From positions 2,790,001 through 2,854,000 of the forward strand of contig NZ_CP163525.1 of the NCBI RefSeq assembly GCF_041080655.1: a stretch of 64,000 nt of DNA. The letters run 5' to 3'. The stretch is from Streptomyces sp. CG4. Lineage in GTDB: Bacteria > Actinomycetota > Actinomycetes > Streptomycetales > Streptomycetaceae. Positions 49,533 to 58,168 of the stretch are shown here, one piece after another. The notes beneath the pieces were generated by a model that was not told the origin of the DNA, searched no databases, and saw only the letters and a list, made by a program, of their open reading frames with translations. The position numbers and the translations under genes are program-made. Positions within the stretch are counted from its first letter, which is position 1; the number at the start of each line of letters is the position of its first letter.

Positions 49533-52043
49533 TCACCCCCGCAAATCCACCAGCAACGGCGGCGCATGCTCCCCCCGCACACTCGTCAACGACAACACCG
49601 CATGCCCGGCCGGCACCCCATGAGCCAACTCCGAAGCCGACCAACGCTCCCGCTCCACCTGACGGACGGTGACGGCCTCCGTCGTCACCGCCTTGCCGGT
49701 CACCAGCTTGCGCAGGGCATGGATGGCGCGTGTCATGGGCTGGTCGGCGAAGACGGTGTGCCGGGCCACGTCCCGGGTCTCCACCCACTGCGTGCCCCAG
49801 GCCTCCGCGAACCTGCCGCCGTCCCACGTGGTCACCCCGGAGAACGCCATACGGCAGCCGACGGCCGCGTACAGCGGCCCGTGCAGCGCCTCGGGGACGT
49901 CGCCGACCGTACGCAGGGCCAGCACCACGCCCGCGTTGCGGGAACGCATGCGCTGGATGCGGCGGACGGACTCGGTCGTCACCGCGCCGGTGGCGTCGTC
50001 CAGGACGAGGCAGGTGAAGTGCGTCCGTTCGTCCGTCTGCGCCACGGCGCCGAACTGAGCGAGCACCAGCCGGGTGATGATCCGGCCCGCCTCTTCGTGG
50101 CCGCGGTCGGGCAGCTCGATACGGACACGCAGCGGATGGTGGGCGACGGCGCGCAGGGAGAACGGCCGCGCGCTCCCGCCGTCCCCGCCGAAGAACTCGG
50201 CGAACGCCGGCCGGTCCAGCACCGCGAGCCGGTCGGCGAGGACCGGCCCGGGATCGCCCGCAGTACCCGACTGCCGGGCACGCGCGTCGAGTTCGCGGCG
50301 CTGAGCGGCGTACTCGTCCCCGGCGAGCGCACCGCGCAACGCGGCCAGCGCCGAGGACTCTCCTTCCAGGAGCTCCCGCAGTACGGGCAGCGTCGGGAAG
50401 CCTCCGTAGGCCGCCCGGTAGGGCCCGAGGAGCTGGGCGAGCGCGGTGACGGCTCGCTGACCGCTCACCGTGTCCAGGTCGCCGACCAGCCCCTCCGCCA
50501 GGAAGGCGGCCGCCTCGTCAGGGTCGTCCGTGTCCGCGTACGGGTCGAGGTCGTACACGGATGCCGGGTCGCCGAGGCGTACGACCACGTCGTAGGCCGA
50601 ATCGGGACCGAGCGGAGTGCCGGCCCCGCACACGGCGACCACGGCGCACTGCCCGGCGAGCGCCTGCAGGCCGAGCGACTCGACGACGGGCTGGATCAGG
50701 TGGCGTGTCTTGCCGGAGCCCGACGGCCCGACGGCCAGCAGAGAGGTGCCCAGGGTGTCCGGCGCGAGAGCCGCTCCGGCGCCACCGTAGGCGAGCGGGG
50801 TGCGCTCCGCCGCCACCCACTGCCCGACGCGCACCTGCCCGGCGGCCAGGTCGTGCCGGGCGGCCCGGCCGGGCAGGTCACGCGCACCGGAGGGATGGGT
50901 CCAGGCGGCCCCGCCCTCGCGCAGGACGGTGTCTGTGAAGGAGGAGAGCCGGGCCCGGGCACGCGCCACGGTCCACATGTGCCCGACCCTGGCGCAGTCC
51001 ACGTCGTTCATCCGGCCGGCGTGTACCTCCGCGGCGAGCACGTCCGCCGCCTGATGCTGACCGGCCTCGCGCAGCTCGGGCCACTGCGAGGGCCGCCGGT
51101 CGACGGCAGGTTGTGCGGCCTCGGCCGTCCTGGCCCGCGCCCGCGCGGCGAGCGCCTCCTTCGCCAGGGGCCACCAGCCGCCGACGCGGGCGAACGGCCA
51201 CAGCACCAGCAGGGTGATGAGCGCGTACAGCCCGTCCGTGACCAGCTTCGACGCGAACACTCCGTAGTCGCCGCCGTTGAGCAGGACGATCAGCGAGAAC
51301 AACGGGTCCTGAACGGGCAGCGCGTCCCAGCCGAGTCCGAACGCACTCGGGAAGACGAAGGCCAGCGCGATCAGCGCACCGAGGGCGGCGATGAGGGCCC
51401 CAGCGGGCTGTGCGCGTCGGGTGACGAGGTGCCGGATGACGTCGGACCAGCTGCCCAGGCGTGCCATGGCGAACACGAGGATCGCGAAGAACACGCCGTC
51501 GGCGACCGTCTTGACCTCGGCGCCCTGGTACCCCTTGGGCGACGTGGTGCCGGCCCACCACCAGCCGTCGGGGGTGAGCAGCTTGAGGACGGTCCACTGG
51601 TAGGGGAGGCTGCCGTGCCGCCACAGTGACCACAGGAGGAGTCCGGCCACGAGCGGGACGACGAAGCCGACGATGGTGACGGGCGCCAGGCGCTGGCCTT
51701 GGCGTGCCGCCTTGGGCGCGCTGTAGCCGTAGCGCCAGATACCGGGCTCGACGGCCGGGCGCGGCTGATCGAGCCAGTCGGCGACGGGCGAGCGGGGATG
51801 CGACGGGTGGGGAGCGAACCCGGGGTGTGTGGCCGACGGCGGCACCTCCGGCGCCCGCGTCGGCCGTGGCGGCACGGCGGGAGCCTCGTACGGCGTCGCC
51901 CCGCCGTCATAGGACGTCGCTTTGCCGCCGTACGGCGTCGCGGGACCGTTCCGGGGTGCCGTGGGCACGTCCGTCGGCTCCGCTGGGCGCGGCACCGGGT
52001 GAGCATGCGTGCCCCGCGCGTCCTGCGTCCCGTCGCTGTCCAT
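49533..52043 (-). CDS. Orphan VirD4/TraG-like membrane ATPase (conjugation coupling-protein fold)
   Basis: This 836-residue protein has a Pro-rich cytoplasmic N-terminus and about four membrane helices between residues ~118 and 300 (APVTIVGFVVPLVAGLLLW, VFFAILVFAMARL, LIAALGALIALAFVFPS, LYALITLLVLWPF). A large RecA-like domain follows, with Walker A LAVGPSGSGKTRHL and Walker B FTCLVLDDATGA. This is the layout of type IV coupling proteins that pump DNA or proteins. No relaxase, mating channel or att site is nearby, so it is an orphan. ATG 52043 has a GGGGGC-type leader; ATG 52079 is an alternative. Confidence 0.75.
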   Translation of the reverse strand: MDSDGTQDARGTHAHPVPRPAEPTDVPTAPRNGPATPYGGKATSYDGGATPYEAPAVPPRPTRAPEVPPSATHPGFAPHPSHPRSPVADWLDQPRPAVEPGIWRYGYSAPKAARQGQRLAPVTIVGFVVPLVAGLLLWSLWRHGSLPYQWTVLKLLTPDGWWWAGTTSPKGYQGAEVKTVADGVFFAILVFAMARLGSWSDVIRHLVTRRAQPAGALIAALGALIALAFVFPSAFGLGWDALPVQDPLFSLIVLLNGGDYGVFASKLVTDGLYALITLLVLWPFARVGGWWPLAKEALAARARARTAEAAQPAVDRRPSQWPELREAGQHQAADVLAAEVHAGRMNDVDCARVGHMWTVARARARLSSFTDTVLREGGAAWTHPSGARDLPGRAARHDLAAGQVRVGQWVAAERTPLAYGGAGAALAPDTLGTSLLAVGPSGSGKTRHLIQPVVESLGLQALAGQCAVVAVCGAGTPLGPDSAYDVVVRLGDPASVYDLDPYADTDDPDEAAAFLAEGLVGDLDTVSGQRAVTALAQLLGPYRAAYGGFPTLPVLRELLEGESSALAALRGALAGDEYAAQRRELDARARQSGTAGDPGPVLADRLAVLDRPAFAEFFGGDGGSARPFSLRAVAHHPLRVRIELPDRGHEEAGRIITRLVLAQFGAVAQTDERTHFTCLVLDDATGAVTTESVRRIQRMRSRNAGVVLALRTVGDVPEALHGPLYAAVGCRMAFSGVTTWDGGRFAEAWGTQWVETRDVARHTVFADQPMTRAIHALRKLVTGKAVTTEAVTVRQVERERWSASELAHGVPAGHAVLSLTSVRGEHAPPLLVDLRG

Positions 52044-52355
52044 CGCCCTTGCCCCCTGACCAGCCGCTCCGTCCACCATCAGCGAGTCAATCTAATGCCC
52101 TCGCAAGGGGAGTTCAGCGATTGCGTGGCCAGGCGCACGATGAGATGTGCGCACGCCGGCGCGCTGCCCTCCCGATTCCTCTATATCCACTCCGGACAAC
52201 CGTTCTCCCCGACAACGCCCACATGGAGCATGCCCACCCCCCGCCCCCGGCCCTAGCCTGCGAAGAAAGATAGGTATGCGGCCGAAAACGCACTGCCCGG
52301 AATCGTCCGGGACGCCAGATCACCGCCCGGTACGCAAGATCATCAGGGAGCCCCC
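52044..52355 (-). promoter_or_regulatory. Divergent gap between VirD4-like gene and gabT
   Basis: No gene was found in these 312 nt. On the reverse strand a TAGATT hexamer (52094-52089) with CTGAAC 17 nt upstream is a fair promoter for the VirD4-like gene, placing the transcript start close to ATG 52079. Toward gabT the best element is AT-rich GATAGGTATG near 52270. AGGGAG lies before the gabT ATG. Confidence 0.4.
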
Positions 52356-53690
52356 ATGACCGCACTTCCGCAGGAGCGCCGCGTCGTCACCGCCATCCCC
52401 GGTCCGAAGTCGCAGGAGCTGCAGGCCCGCCGTACCGCGGCGGTCGCGCAGGGCGTGGGCTCGGTGCTGCCGGTCTTCACCGCGCGCGCCGGTGGCGGGA
52501 TCATCGAGGACGTCGACGGCAACCGGCTCATCGACTTCGGTTCCGGCATCGCCGTGACCTCCGTCGGCGCCTCCGCCGAGGCCGTCGTACGGCGCGCCGC
52601 CGCCCAGCTCGCCGACTTCACCCACACCTGTTTCATGGTCACCCCGTACGAGGGGTACGTGGAGGTCGCGGAGGCGCTCGCCGAGCTGACCCCGGGTGAC
52701 CACGCCAAGAAGTCCGCGCTGTTCAACTCCGGCGCCGAGGCCGTCGAGAACGCCGTCAAGATCGCTCGTGCCTACACCAAGCGGCAGGCCGTGGTGGTGT
52801 TCGACCACGGGTACCACGGGCGGACCAACCTCACCATGGCGCTCACCGCCAAGAACATGCCGTACAAGCACGGGTTCGGGCCGTTCGCGCCCGAGGTGTA
52901 CCGGGTGCCGGTGGCGTACGGCTACCGCTGGCCGACCGGGGCGGAGAACGCCGGTCCCGAGGCCGCCAAGCAGGCCATCGACCAGATGAGCAAGCAGGTC
53001 GGCGCGGACAACATCGCCGCGATCATCATCGAGCCCGTGCTCGGCGAGGGCGGCTTCATCGAGCCGGCCAAGGGCTTCCTGCCGGAGATCGTGAAGTTCG
53101 CCAACGACAACGGCATCGTCTTCGTGGCGGATGAGATCCAGTCCGGCTTCTGCCGGACGGGCCAGTGGTTCGCCTGCGAGGACGAGGGGATCGTGCCCGA
53201 CCTGATCACGACCGCCAAGGGCATCGCCGGTGGGCTTCCGCTCGCCGCCGTCACCGGGCGCGCCGAGATCATGGACGCCGCGCACGCCGGTGGCCTGGGT
53301 GGTACCTACGGCGGTAACCCGGTCGCCTGCGCGGGCGCGCTCGGTTCCATCGAGACGATGAAGGAGCTCGACCTCAACGGCAAGGCCAAGCGCATCGAGG
53401 AGATCATGAAGGGTCGCCTCACCGCCATGGCCGAGAAGTTCGACATCATCGGCGACGTCCGTGGGCGCGGCGCCATGATCGCCATCGAGCTGGTCAAGGA
53501 CCGTACGACCAAGGAGCCGAACCCCGAGGCCACCGCGGCGCTCGCCAAGGCCTGCCACGCCGAGGGCGTGCTGGTCCTGACCTGCGGCACCTACGGCAAC
53601 GTGCTGCGCTTCCTGCCCCCGCTGGTGATCGGCGAGGACCTCCTGAGCGAGGGGCTCGACATCATCGAGCAGGCCTTCGCGCGCATCTGA
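52356..53690 (+). CDS. gabT: 4-aminobutyrate aminotransferase
   Basis: The 444-residue class III PLP aminotransferase moves the amino group of GABA to 2-oxoglutarate, giving succinate semialdehyde. It has the cofactor Asp in FVADEIQSGFCRTG and the PLP lysine in LITTAKGIAGGLPLAAV, plus GDHAKKSALFNSGAEAVENA. AGGGAG precedes ATG 52356. It stands between the PucR/aldehyde dehydrogenase pair and the putrescine uptake/oxidation operon, so it probably acts in the middle of one putrescine to GABA to succinate route. Confidence 0.94.
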   Translation: MTALPQERRVVTAIPGPKSQELQARRTAAVAQGVGSVLPVFTARAGGGIIEDVDGNRLIDFGSGIAVTSVGASAEAVVRRAAAQLADFTHTCFMVTPYEGYVEVAEALAELTPGDHAKKSALFNSGAEAVENAVKIARAYTKRQAVVVFDHGYHGRTNLTMALTAKNMPYKHGFGPFAPEVYRVPVAYGYRWPTGAENAGPEAAKQAIDQMSKQVGADNIAAIIIEPVLGEGGFIEPAKGFLPEIVKFANDNGIVFVADEIQSGFCRTGQWFACEDEGIVPDLITTAKGIAGGLPLAAVTGRAEIMDAAHAGGLGGTYGGNPVACAGALGSIETMKELDLNGKAKRIEEIMKGRLTAMAEKFDIIGDVRGRGAMIAIELVKDRTTKEPNPEATAALAKACHAEGVLVLTCGTYGNVLRFLPPLVIGEDLLSEGLDIIEQAFARI

Positions 53691-54069
53691 GCGAGCGATC
53701 CGCACCTCTGAACGGCACCGACGGCAGGCCGTGTGAAGAACGTGTGGGAGGTGGATGACGGGACGCGATTCCGTCTGCCCAAGCGCCTCGGCCTGCCGTA
53801 GGTTCTACCCAGATGAGAGATACACCCCGTCCACAGGGGACTGTGGGCGATTTCAGGGCGAGGCCTCCCCAGCTTCGACCTGGTCGTGCCCTCGCGCACA
53901 TCACCGGCGCCTGACGGCTCCGGGATCTCCTCACCGATCGGACGGTCGCCGCCCCAAACCCCCCGGGGCGCGCGACGTTCCGATCCGGACGGCCGCCTCG
54001 GAACCACCCCCCCCTGTTCCGGGGCGGCCGACCTCCTTCCCTCCCCGCAAGTCTGCGAAGCTGGGCGCC
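53691..54069. other. 379-nt gap between gabT and PAP2 gene
   Basis: No convincing gene or strong hairpin was found here. A TAGGTT hexamer at 53799-53804 is a possible -10 element, giving a long leader. The last 150 nt are C/G-rich with runs of C. Confidence 0.35.
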
Positions 54070-54828
54070 GTGTCGACCGTTGTCCGCCGCGCCCCGCTGC
54101 TGATTCTCCCGGCCCTGCTGTTCGCCCTGTGCACCTGGCAGGTCATGGCCCATGGCCCGCTGCTGCGCCTGGACGCCCGCCTCAGCCGCGCCCTCGTCCA
54201 TCCGGACCGGTTCTCCGGGCTCCTCTCCGACCTCGGGAACGGCCAGGTCGCCGTGCCGGTGCTCCTCGTCGCCCTCGGCTACGTCCTGTGGCGGGGCCGC
54301 AGCAGCGGCACGCCCCGCTGGTGGCTGCCACCGCTCGCCGCGTTCGTCCTGATGGCGCTGGTCCCGGCGATCGTCGTACCGCTCAAGGACTGGACCGCCC
54401 GGCCGGGGACCCCCGTGGTGCCCCCGGCCGTCGGCTATTTCCCCTCCGGCCACACGGCCACGGCGGCCGTCGCCTACGGCTCCGCGACTCTGCTCCTGCT
54501 CCCGTGGCTGCGCTCCACCGCCGCCCGCCGAAGCCTGGTCACCGTCTGTACGGCCCTGGTCCTCGGGGTGTCGTACGGCCTGGTCCGGCACGGCTATCAC
54601 TGGCCGCTGGACGTGGCGGCCAGCTGGTGTCTGTGCACCGTGCTGCTGACCAGCCTGTCCCTGGTGATCGGCCGAAGTACGCGTCGAGGTTCTTCCGGAA
54701 CTCCCCGTTCGCGCAGCGGTCCCGGTTCACCGGCCGCGTCATCGGACCGCGCGGCGCCGGCCAGGTCCCATGGGCCGGATACGAGCCGCAGTCCGTCTTC
54801 TTCGTCAGGCAGTCCAGGGGCTTCGTGA
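54070..54828 (+). CDS. PAP2 family membrane phosphatase
   Basis: This 252-residue protein has five or six membrane helices. The three phosphatase motifs are visible: KDWTARPG, YFPSGHTATAA and YGLVRHGYHWPLDVAA (catalytic His in both latter motifs). Lipid phosphates or undecaprenyl pyrophosphate are typical substrates. GTG 54070 begins right before the first helix; no strong ribosome site is seen. The last ~50 residues (after LVIGRST) are Ser/Arg/Pro-rich and lie over antisense coding-like sequence, so the natural C-terminus may have been replaced or extended. Confidence 0.82.
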   Translation: MSTVVRRAPLLILPALLFALCTWQVMAHGPLLRLDARLSRALVHPDRFSGLLSDLGNGQVAVPVLLVALGYVLWRGRSSGTPRWWLPPLAAFVLMALVPAIVVPLKDWTARPGTPVVPPAVGYFPSGHTATAAVAYGSATLLLLPWLRSTAARRSLVTVCTALVLGVSYGLVRHGYHWPLDVAASWCLCTVLLTSLSLVIGRSTRRGSSGTPRSRSGPGSPAASSDRAAPARSHGPDTSRSPSSSSGSPGAS

Positions 54829-54861
54829 CCTCGCAGGGCGGCACGTGGCAAAGAGGCTTCA
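54674..54861 (-). pseudogene. Possible Cys-rich coding remnant under the PAP2 3' end
   Basis: The reverse strand reads LKPLCHVPPCEVTKPLDC, then LTKKTDCGSYPAHGTW and PVNRDRCANGEFRKNLDAYF, with five cysteines and a balanced composition unlike a GC-skewed shadow frame. No start codon or ribosome site of its own is apparent, and the frame continues into antisense PAP2 sequence. It may be the end of a lost secreted protein. The family is not recognised and this entry is tentative. Confidence 0.3.
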
Positions 54862-55305
54862 GCCGCCCCCGGCCAGCCGCGCCGCCGCCTCGTGCATCGC
54901 CAGCTCCAGCAACGCGGGATCGGTCAGCGTGCCCGAGCCGTCCGGTGGCACCAGCCAGCGCACCCCCCGGGTCACCCGGCCGGGATACGGTACGACGATC
55001 CAGGTGCCGGGTCCCGCGGTACGGATGCCGGTGCCGACCCAGCGGGCCGCGGTGCCCGGCGGCACGAAGAAGCCGACCCGGTTGTCGCCGAAGTCGACGA
55101 GTACCGGGCCGGGTTGGCCGAGCACCCGGACGAGCACGTCCAGGGTCGGATGGCCGAGGTCGCCCGGCAGGATCAGTACGTCCCAGGCCCTGCCGACGGG
55201 CAGCAGCGCGATCCCCAGGGGGTTGCGCTCCCATTCCCAGCGGCAGGCCTCGGGATCCGGTGCGACGGATGCCAGCCACTCGACGGCCGTCTTCGCCCCA
55301 GTCAT
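54859..55305 (-). CDS. Small conserved protein resembling bifunctional primase/polymerase N-terminal fold
   Basis: The 148-residue protein begins MTGAKTAVEWLASVAPDPE, continues WERNPLGIALLPVGRAWDVL, and contains DFGDNRVGFFVPPGTAARWVGTGI and GTWIVVPYPGRV. This resembles short Streptomyces proteins related to the N-terminal domain of primase/polymerases, but no replicative motif is clear, so function is open. ATG 55305 has GGGAGG at ideal spacing. That site lies inside a perfect 16-bp hairpin (see 55309-55371), so translation may be controlled. Confidence 0.65.
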   Translation of the reverse strand: MTGAKTAVEWLASVAPDPEACRWEWERNPLGIALLPVGRAWDVLILPGDLGHPTLDVLVRVLGQPGPVLVDFGDNRVGFFVPPGTAARWVGTGIRTAGPGTWIVVPYPGRVTRGVRWLVPPDGSGTLTDPALLELAMHEAAARLAGGG

Positions 55306-55308
55306 GAG

Positions 55309-55371
55309 AAGGCCTCCCTCTCTCACCCGACCGTCCGGCGCGGTCGCGTCAGGTGGAGAGAGGGAGGCCTT
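55309..55371 (-). promoter_or_regulatory. Hairpin sequestering the ribosome site of the downstream gene
   Basis: Arms 55356-55371 and 55309-55324 are perfectly complementary (16 bp). In the reverse-strand mRNA the 3' arm contains the GGGAGG of the gene starting at 55305. The 31-nt loop has an inner GACCG/CGGTC stem. It could be a terminator of the upstream His-rich gene or an RNA switch. Confidence 0.6.
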
Positions 55372-55441
55372 CCGGAGGCATTACGCGAGTTTCGCGCCGC
55401 CTTTCAGGTGACCTGGGTCACATTTCGGTGTCGGCTACGGA

Positions 55442-55735
55442 TTACCACTGGTAGTCCCAGTCCCAGTAGTAGTCCCAGTAGTAGTCCCAGCAGTGGTGGT
55501 AGTCGTCCCAGTAATAGTGCTTGTGGTGGTGACCCCAGTGGTCGTGGTCGTGGTCATGGTGGTCATGACGGGGAGCCATGGTCACCGTCGACGCCTGGTG
55601 CAGCGGCGCCGCCGAGGCGGCCGCGGCCGGGAGCATGACGCCTCCGGCGACGACCGCGGCGGAGGCCACCGCCGTCGCCAGGGCCCTGCGGCGCTTGGAA
55701 CGGGATTCGTCACACTTACGGGTGATGCGAGTCAT
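55442..55735 (-). CDS. Secreted His/Asp/Tyr/Trp-rich peptide
   Basis: The 97-residue precursor has a basic N-terminus (KCDESRSKRRR), a hydrophobic core and a likely cleavage after ASA (~residue 42). The exported ~53-residue peptide is extreme in composition: HDHHDHDHDHWGHHHKHYYW followed by DDYHHCWDYYWDYYWDWDYQ. The DNA for the tail is a short tandem repeat of TAGTCCCAG units. The His/Asp block should bind divalent metals; Tyr/Trp repeats and one Cys could allow cross-linking. No known family was recognised. AGGAG lies 6 nt before ATG 55735. Confidence 0.75.
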   Translation of the reverse strand: MTRITRKCDESRSKRRRALATAVASAAVVAGGVMLPAAAASAAPLHQASTVTMAPRHDHHDHDHDHWGHHHKHYYWDDYHHCWDYYWDYYWDWDYQW

Positions 55736-55901
55736 GATCTTCTCCTGCTACTCCGTGTGGAAGCCGGTGCCTCCCGGTGAGGCCCGTGCTTCCAGTACGC
55801 CGGAATGCGGGAGCGGGGTCATGCTCCGAGATCTCGTGGCTTGACGCGGCCATAAGCGTCGGGTAAATGCCGCGAAATCCAGCAAAGCCCGTGAAAGGGA
55901 C

Positions 55902-57332
55902 TCAGCTGTCGAAACCCAGCCCCAGCCGGTCCATCGCGCGCAGCCACAGATTGCGCCGGCCGCCCTGCGCGTCCGCACGGGCCAGGGACCACTTGGTGAG
56001 GGCGATCCCGGTCCAGGCGAACGGCTCGGGCGGGAACGGCAGCGGCTTCTTGCGGACCATCTCCAGCTCCGTCCGCTCGGTGCGCTCCCCGTCCAGCAGG
56101 TCGAGCATCACGTCCGCGCCGAAGCGGGTCGCGCCCACGCCGAGGCCGGTGTAACCGGCCGCGTACGCGACCTTTCCCTGGTGGGCCGTGCCGAAGAACG
56201 CCGAGAAGCGTGAGCAGGTGTCGATCGCGCCGCCCCAGGCGTGGGTGAAGCGGACGCCCTCCAGCTGCGGGAAGCAGGTGAAGAAGTGCCCCGCGAGCTT
56301 GGCGTACGTCTCCGGCCGGTCGTCGTACTCGGCGCGCACCCGGCCGCCGTAGTGGTGGATCGCGTCGTAGCCGCCCCACAGGATCCGGTTGTCGGCGGAC
56401 AGCCGGAAGTAGTGGAACTGGTTGGCCGAGTCGCCGAGCCCCTGGCGGTTCTTCCAGCCGATGTCCGACAGCTGCCCGGCGGTCAGCGGCTCGGTCATCA
56501 GCGCGTAGTCGTAGACCGGGACGGTGTAGGAGCGCACGCGGCGCAGCAGGTTCGGGAAGATGTTCGTGCCGAGCGCGACCCTGCGGGCGCGGACCGAGCC
56601 GTACGGGGTGCGTACGGACATGCCGGCGCCGTAGTTCTTCAGGGTCAGCGCGGGCGTGTGCTCGTAGACGCGCACTCCGAGCTTCAGGCAGGCCTTCTTC
56701 AGGCCCCAGGCGAGCTTCGCGGGGTGCAGCATGGCGACGCCCCTGCGGTCCCACAGGCCCGCCTCGAACGTCGGCGAGTTCACCTGCGCGCGCACCGCGT
56801 CGGCGTCCAGGAACTCGATGCCGTCCGCGAGCCCCTTCTCCGTCAACTCCCGGTGCCAGTCGCGCAGTTCCCAGGCCTGGTAGGTCTCGGTGGCGACGTC
56901 GATCTCACCGGTGCGCTCGAAGTCGCAGTCGATGTCGTGCCGGGCGATCGCGGCCTCGATCTCGTCGAGGTTGCGCCGGCCCAGCTCCTCCAGTCGCTGG
57001 ATCTCGTCGGGCCAGCGGGCGAGGCCGTTGGGCAGGCCGTGAGTGAGGGAGGCGGCACAGAAGCCGCCGTTGCGGCCGGAGGCGGCCCAGCCCACCTCGC
57101 GGCCTTCCAGCAGCACCACGTCGCGCCCCGGGTCACGCTCCTTGGCGCCCAGGGCGGTCCACAGCCCGCTGTAGCCGCCGCCGACGACCAGCAGGTCGCA
57201 GGTGTCGGTGCCGGTGAGGGCGGGCTCGGCGGTGGGCTTGCCGGGGTCTTCCAGCCAGTACGGGACCGGCTGGGCTTCGGAGAGAGAGGCGATCCAGTTG
57301 TCTTTGCCACGGCTCATGGCGCTTGGGGCCAT
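55902..57332 (-). CDS. FAD-dependent amine oxidoreductase, PuuB-like (gamma-glutamylputrescine oxidase type)
   Basis: The 476-residue DAO-superfamily flavoenzyme has the dinucleotide motif LLVVGGGYSGLWTALGAKER (~47-66), the RNGGFCAASLTHG segment and the C-terminal GYTGLGVGATRFGADV FAD site. It is the last gene of the leftward operon after potC (35-nt gap), fitting oxidation of putrescine or its gamma-glutamyl derivative to the aldehyde. GGGAG lies 9 nt before ATG 57332. The exact substrate is inferred from the neighbouring polyamine transporter and aldehyde dehydrogenase. Confidence 0.85.
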   Translation of the reverse strand: MAPSAMSRGKDNWIASLSEAQPVPYWLEDPGKPTAEPALTGTDTCDLLVVGGGYSGLWTALGAKERDPGRDVVLLEGREVGWAASGRNGGFCAASLTHGLPNGLARWPDEIQRLEELGRRNLDEIEAAIARHDIDCDFERTGEIDVATETYQAWELRDWHRELTEKGLADGIEFLDADAVRAQVNSPTFEAGLWDRRGVAMLHPAKLAWGLKKACLKLGVRVYEHTPALTLKNYGAGMSVRTPYGSVRARRVALGTNIFPNLLRRVRSYTVPVYDYALMTEPLTAGQLSDIGWKNRQGLGDSANQFHYFRLSADNRILWGGYDAIHHYGGRVRAEYDDRPETYAKLAGHFFTCFPQLEGVRFTHAWGGAIDTCSRFSAFFGTAHQGKVAYAAGYTGLGVGATRFGADVMLDLLDGERTERTELEMVRKKPLPFPPEPFAWTGIALTKWSLARADAQGGRRNLWLRAMDRLGLGFDS

Positions 57333-57367
57333 GATTTCAACTCCCTACGAGGGCTTTCTTGAAAGGC

Positions 57368-58168
57368 TTATGCCTTTTGGTTGTTACGGCGATTGTTGAT
57401 GAGCATCGAGCTCAGCACGAACAGGACGGCGACGAGGAACATGGCCGTACCGATGACATTGATCTGAACGGGTGTGCCGCGCTGCGCCGAGCCCCACACG
57501 AACATGGGGAAGGTGACGGTCGAACCCGCGTTGAAATTGGTGATGATGAAATCGTCGAAGGAGAGCGCGAAGGACAGCAGCGCGCCCGCGGCGATCCCGG
57601 GTGCCGCGATCGGCAGGGTGACCCGCAGGAAGGTCTGCACGGGACCGGCGTACAGGTCCCGGGCGGCCTCCTCCAGGCGCGGGTCCATCGACATCACACG
57701 CGCCTTGACCGCGGTGACGACGAAGCTGAGGCAGAACATGATGTGGGCGATCAGGATCGTGTAGAAGCCCAGCTGGGCGCCCATGTTGAGGAACAGGGTG
57801 AGCAGCGAGGCGGCCATGACGACCTCGGGCATCGCCATCGGCAGGAAGATCAGCGAGTTGACGGCACCGCGGGCGCGGAAGCGGTAGCGGACCAGCGCGA
57901 ACGCGATCATCGTGCCGAGGATCGTGGCGCCGATCGTCGCCCAGACGGCGATCTGCAGGCTGATGGACAGTGAGCCGCACATGTCGGCGACGCCGCACGG
58001 CCGCTTCCAGGCGTCCAGGGAGAACTGCTGCCACTCGTAATTGAAGCGCCCCTTCGGCTTGTTGAAGGAGAACACCGTCACGATGACGTTCGGCAGGAGC
58101 AGATACGCGAGTGTCAGAATTCCCGCGATGACGACGAGATGGCGCTTGAGCCAGTTGACGAAGGGCAT
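57368..58168 (-). CDS. potC: Polyamine ABC transporter permease PotC
   Basis: This 266-residue inner-membrane protein has six predicted helices and the permease EAA loop RLEEAARDLYAGPVQTFLRVTLPIAAPGI. The N-terminus (VNWLKRHLVVIAGILTLAYLLLPNVIV) matches PotC-type permeases. Its ATG follows the potB stop with no gap. Together with PotB it forms the channel of the spermidine/putrescine importer. Confidence 0.92.
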   Translation of the reverse strand: MPFVNWLKRHLVVIAGILTLAYLLLPNVIVTVFSFNKPKGRFNYEWQQFSLDAWKRPCGVADMCGSLSISLQIAVWATIGATILGTMIAFALVRYRFRARGAVNSLIFLPMAMPEVVMAASLLTLFLNMGAQLGFYTILIAHIMFCLSFVVTAVKARVMSMDPRLEEAARDLYAGPVQTFLRVTLPIAAPGIAAGALLSFALSFDDFIITNFNAGSTVTFPMFVWGSAQRGTPVQINVIGTAMFLVAVLFVLSSMLINNRRNNQKA

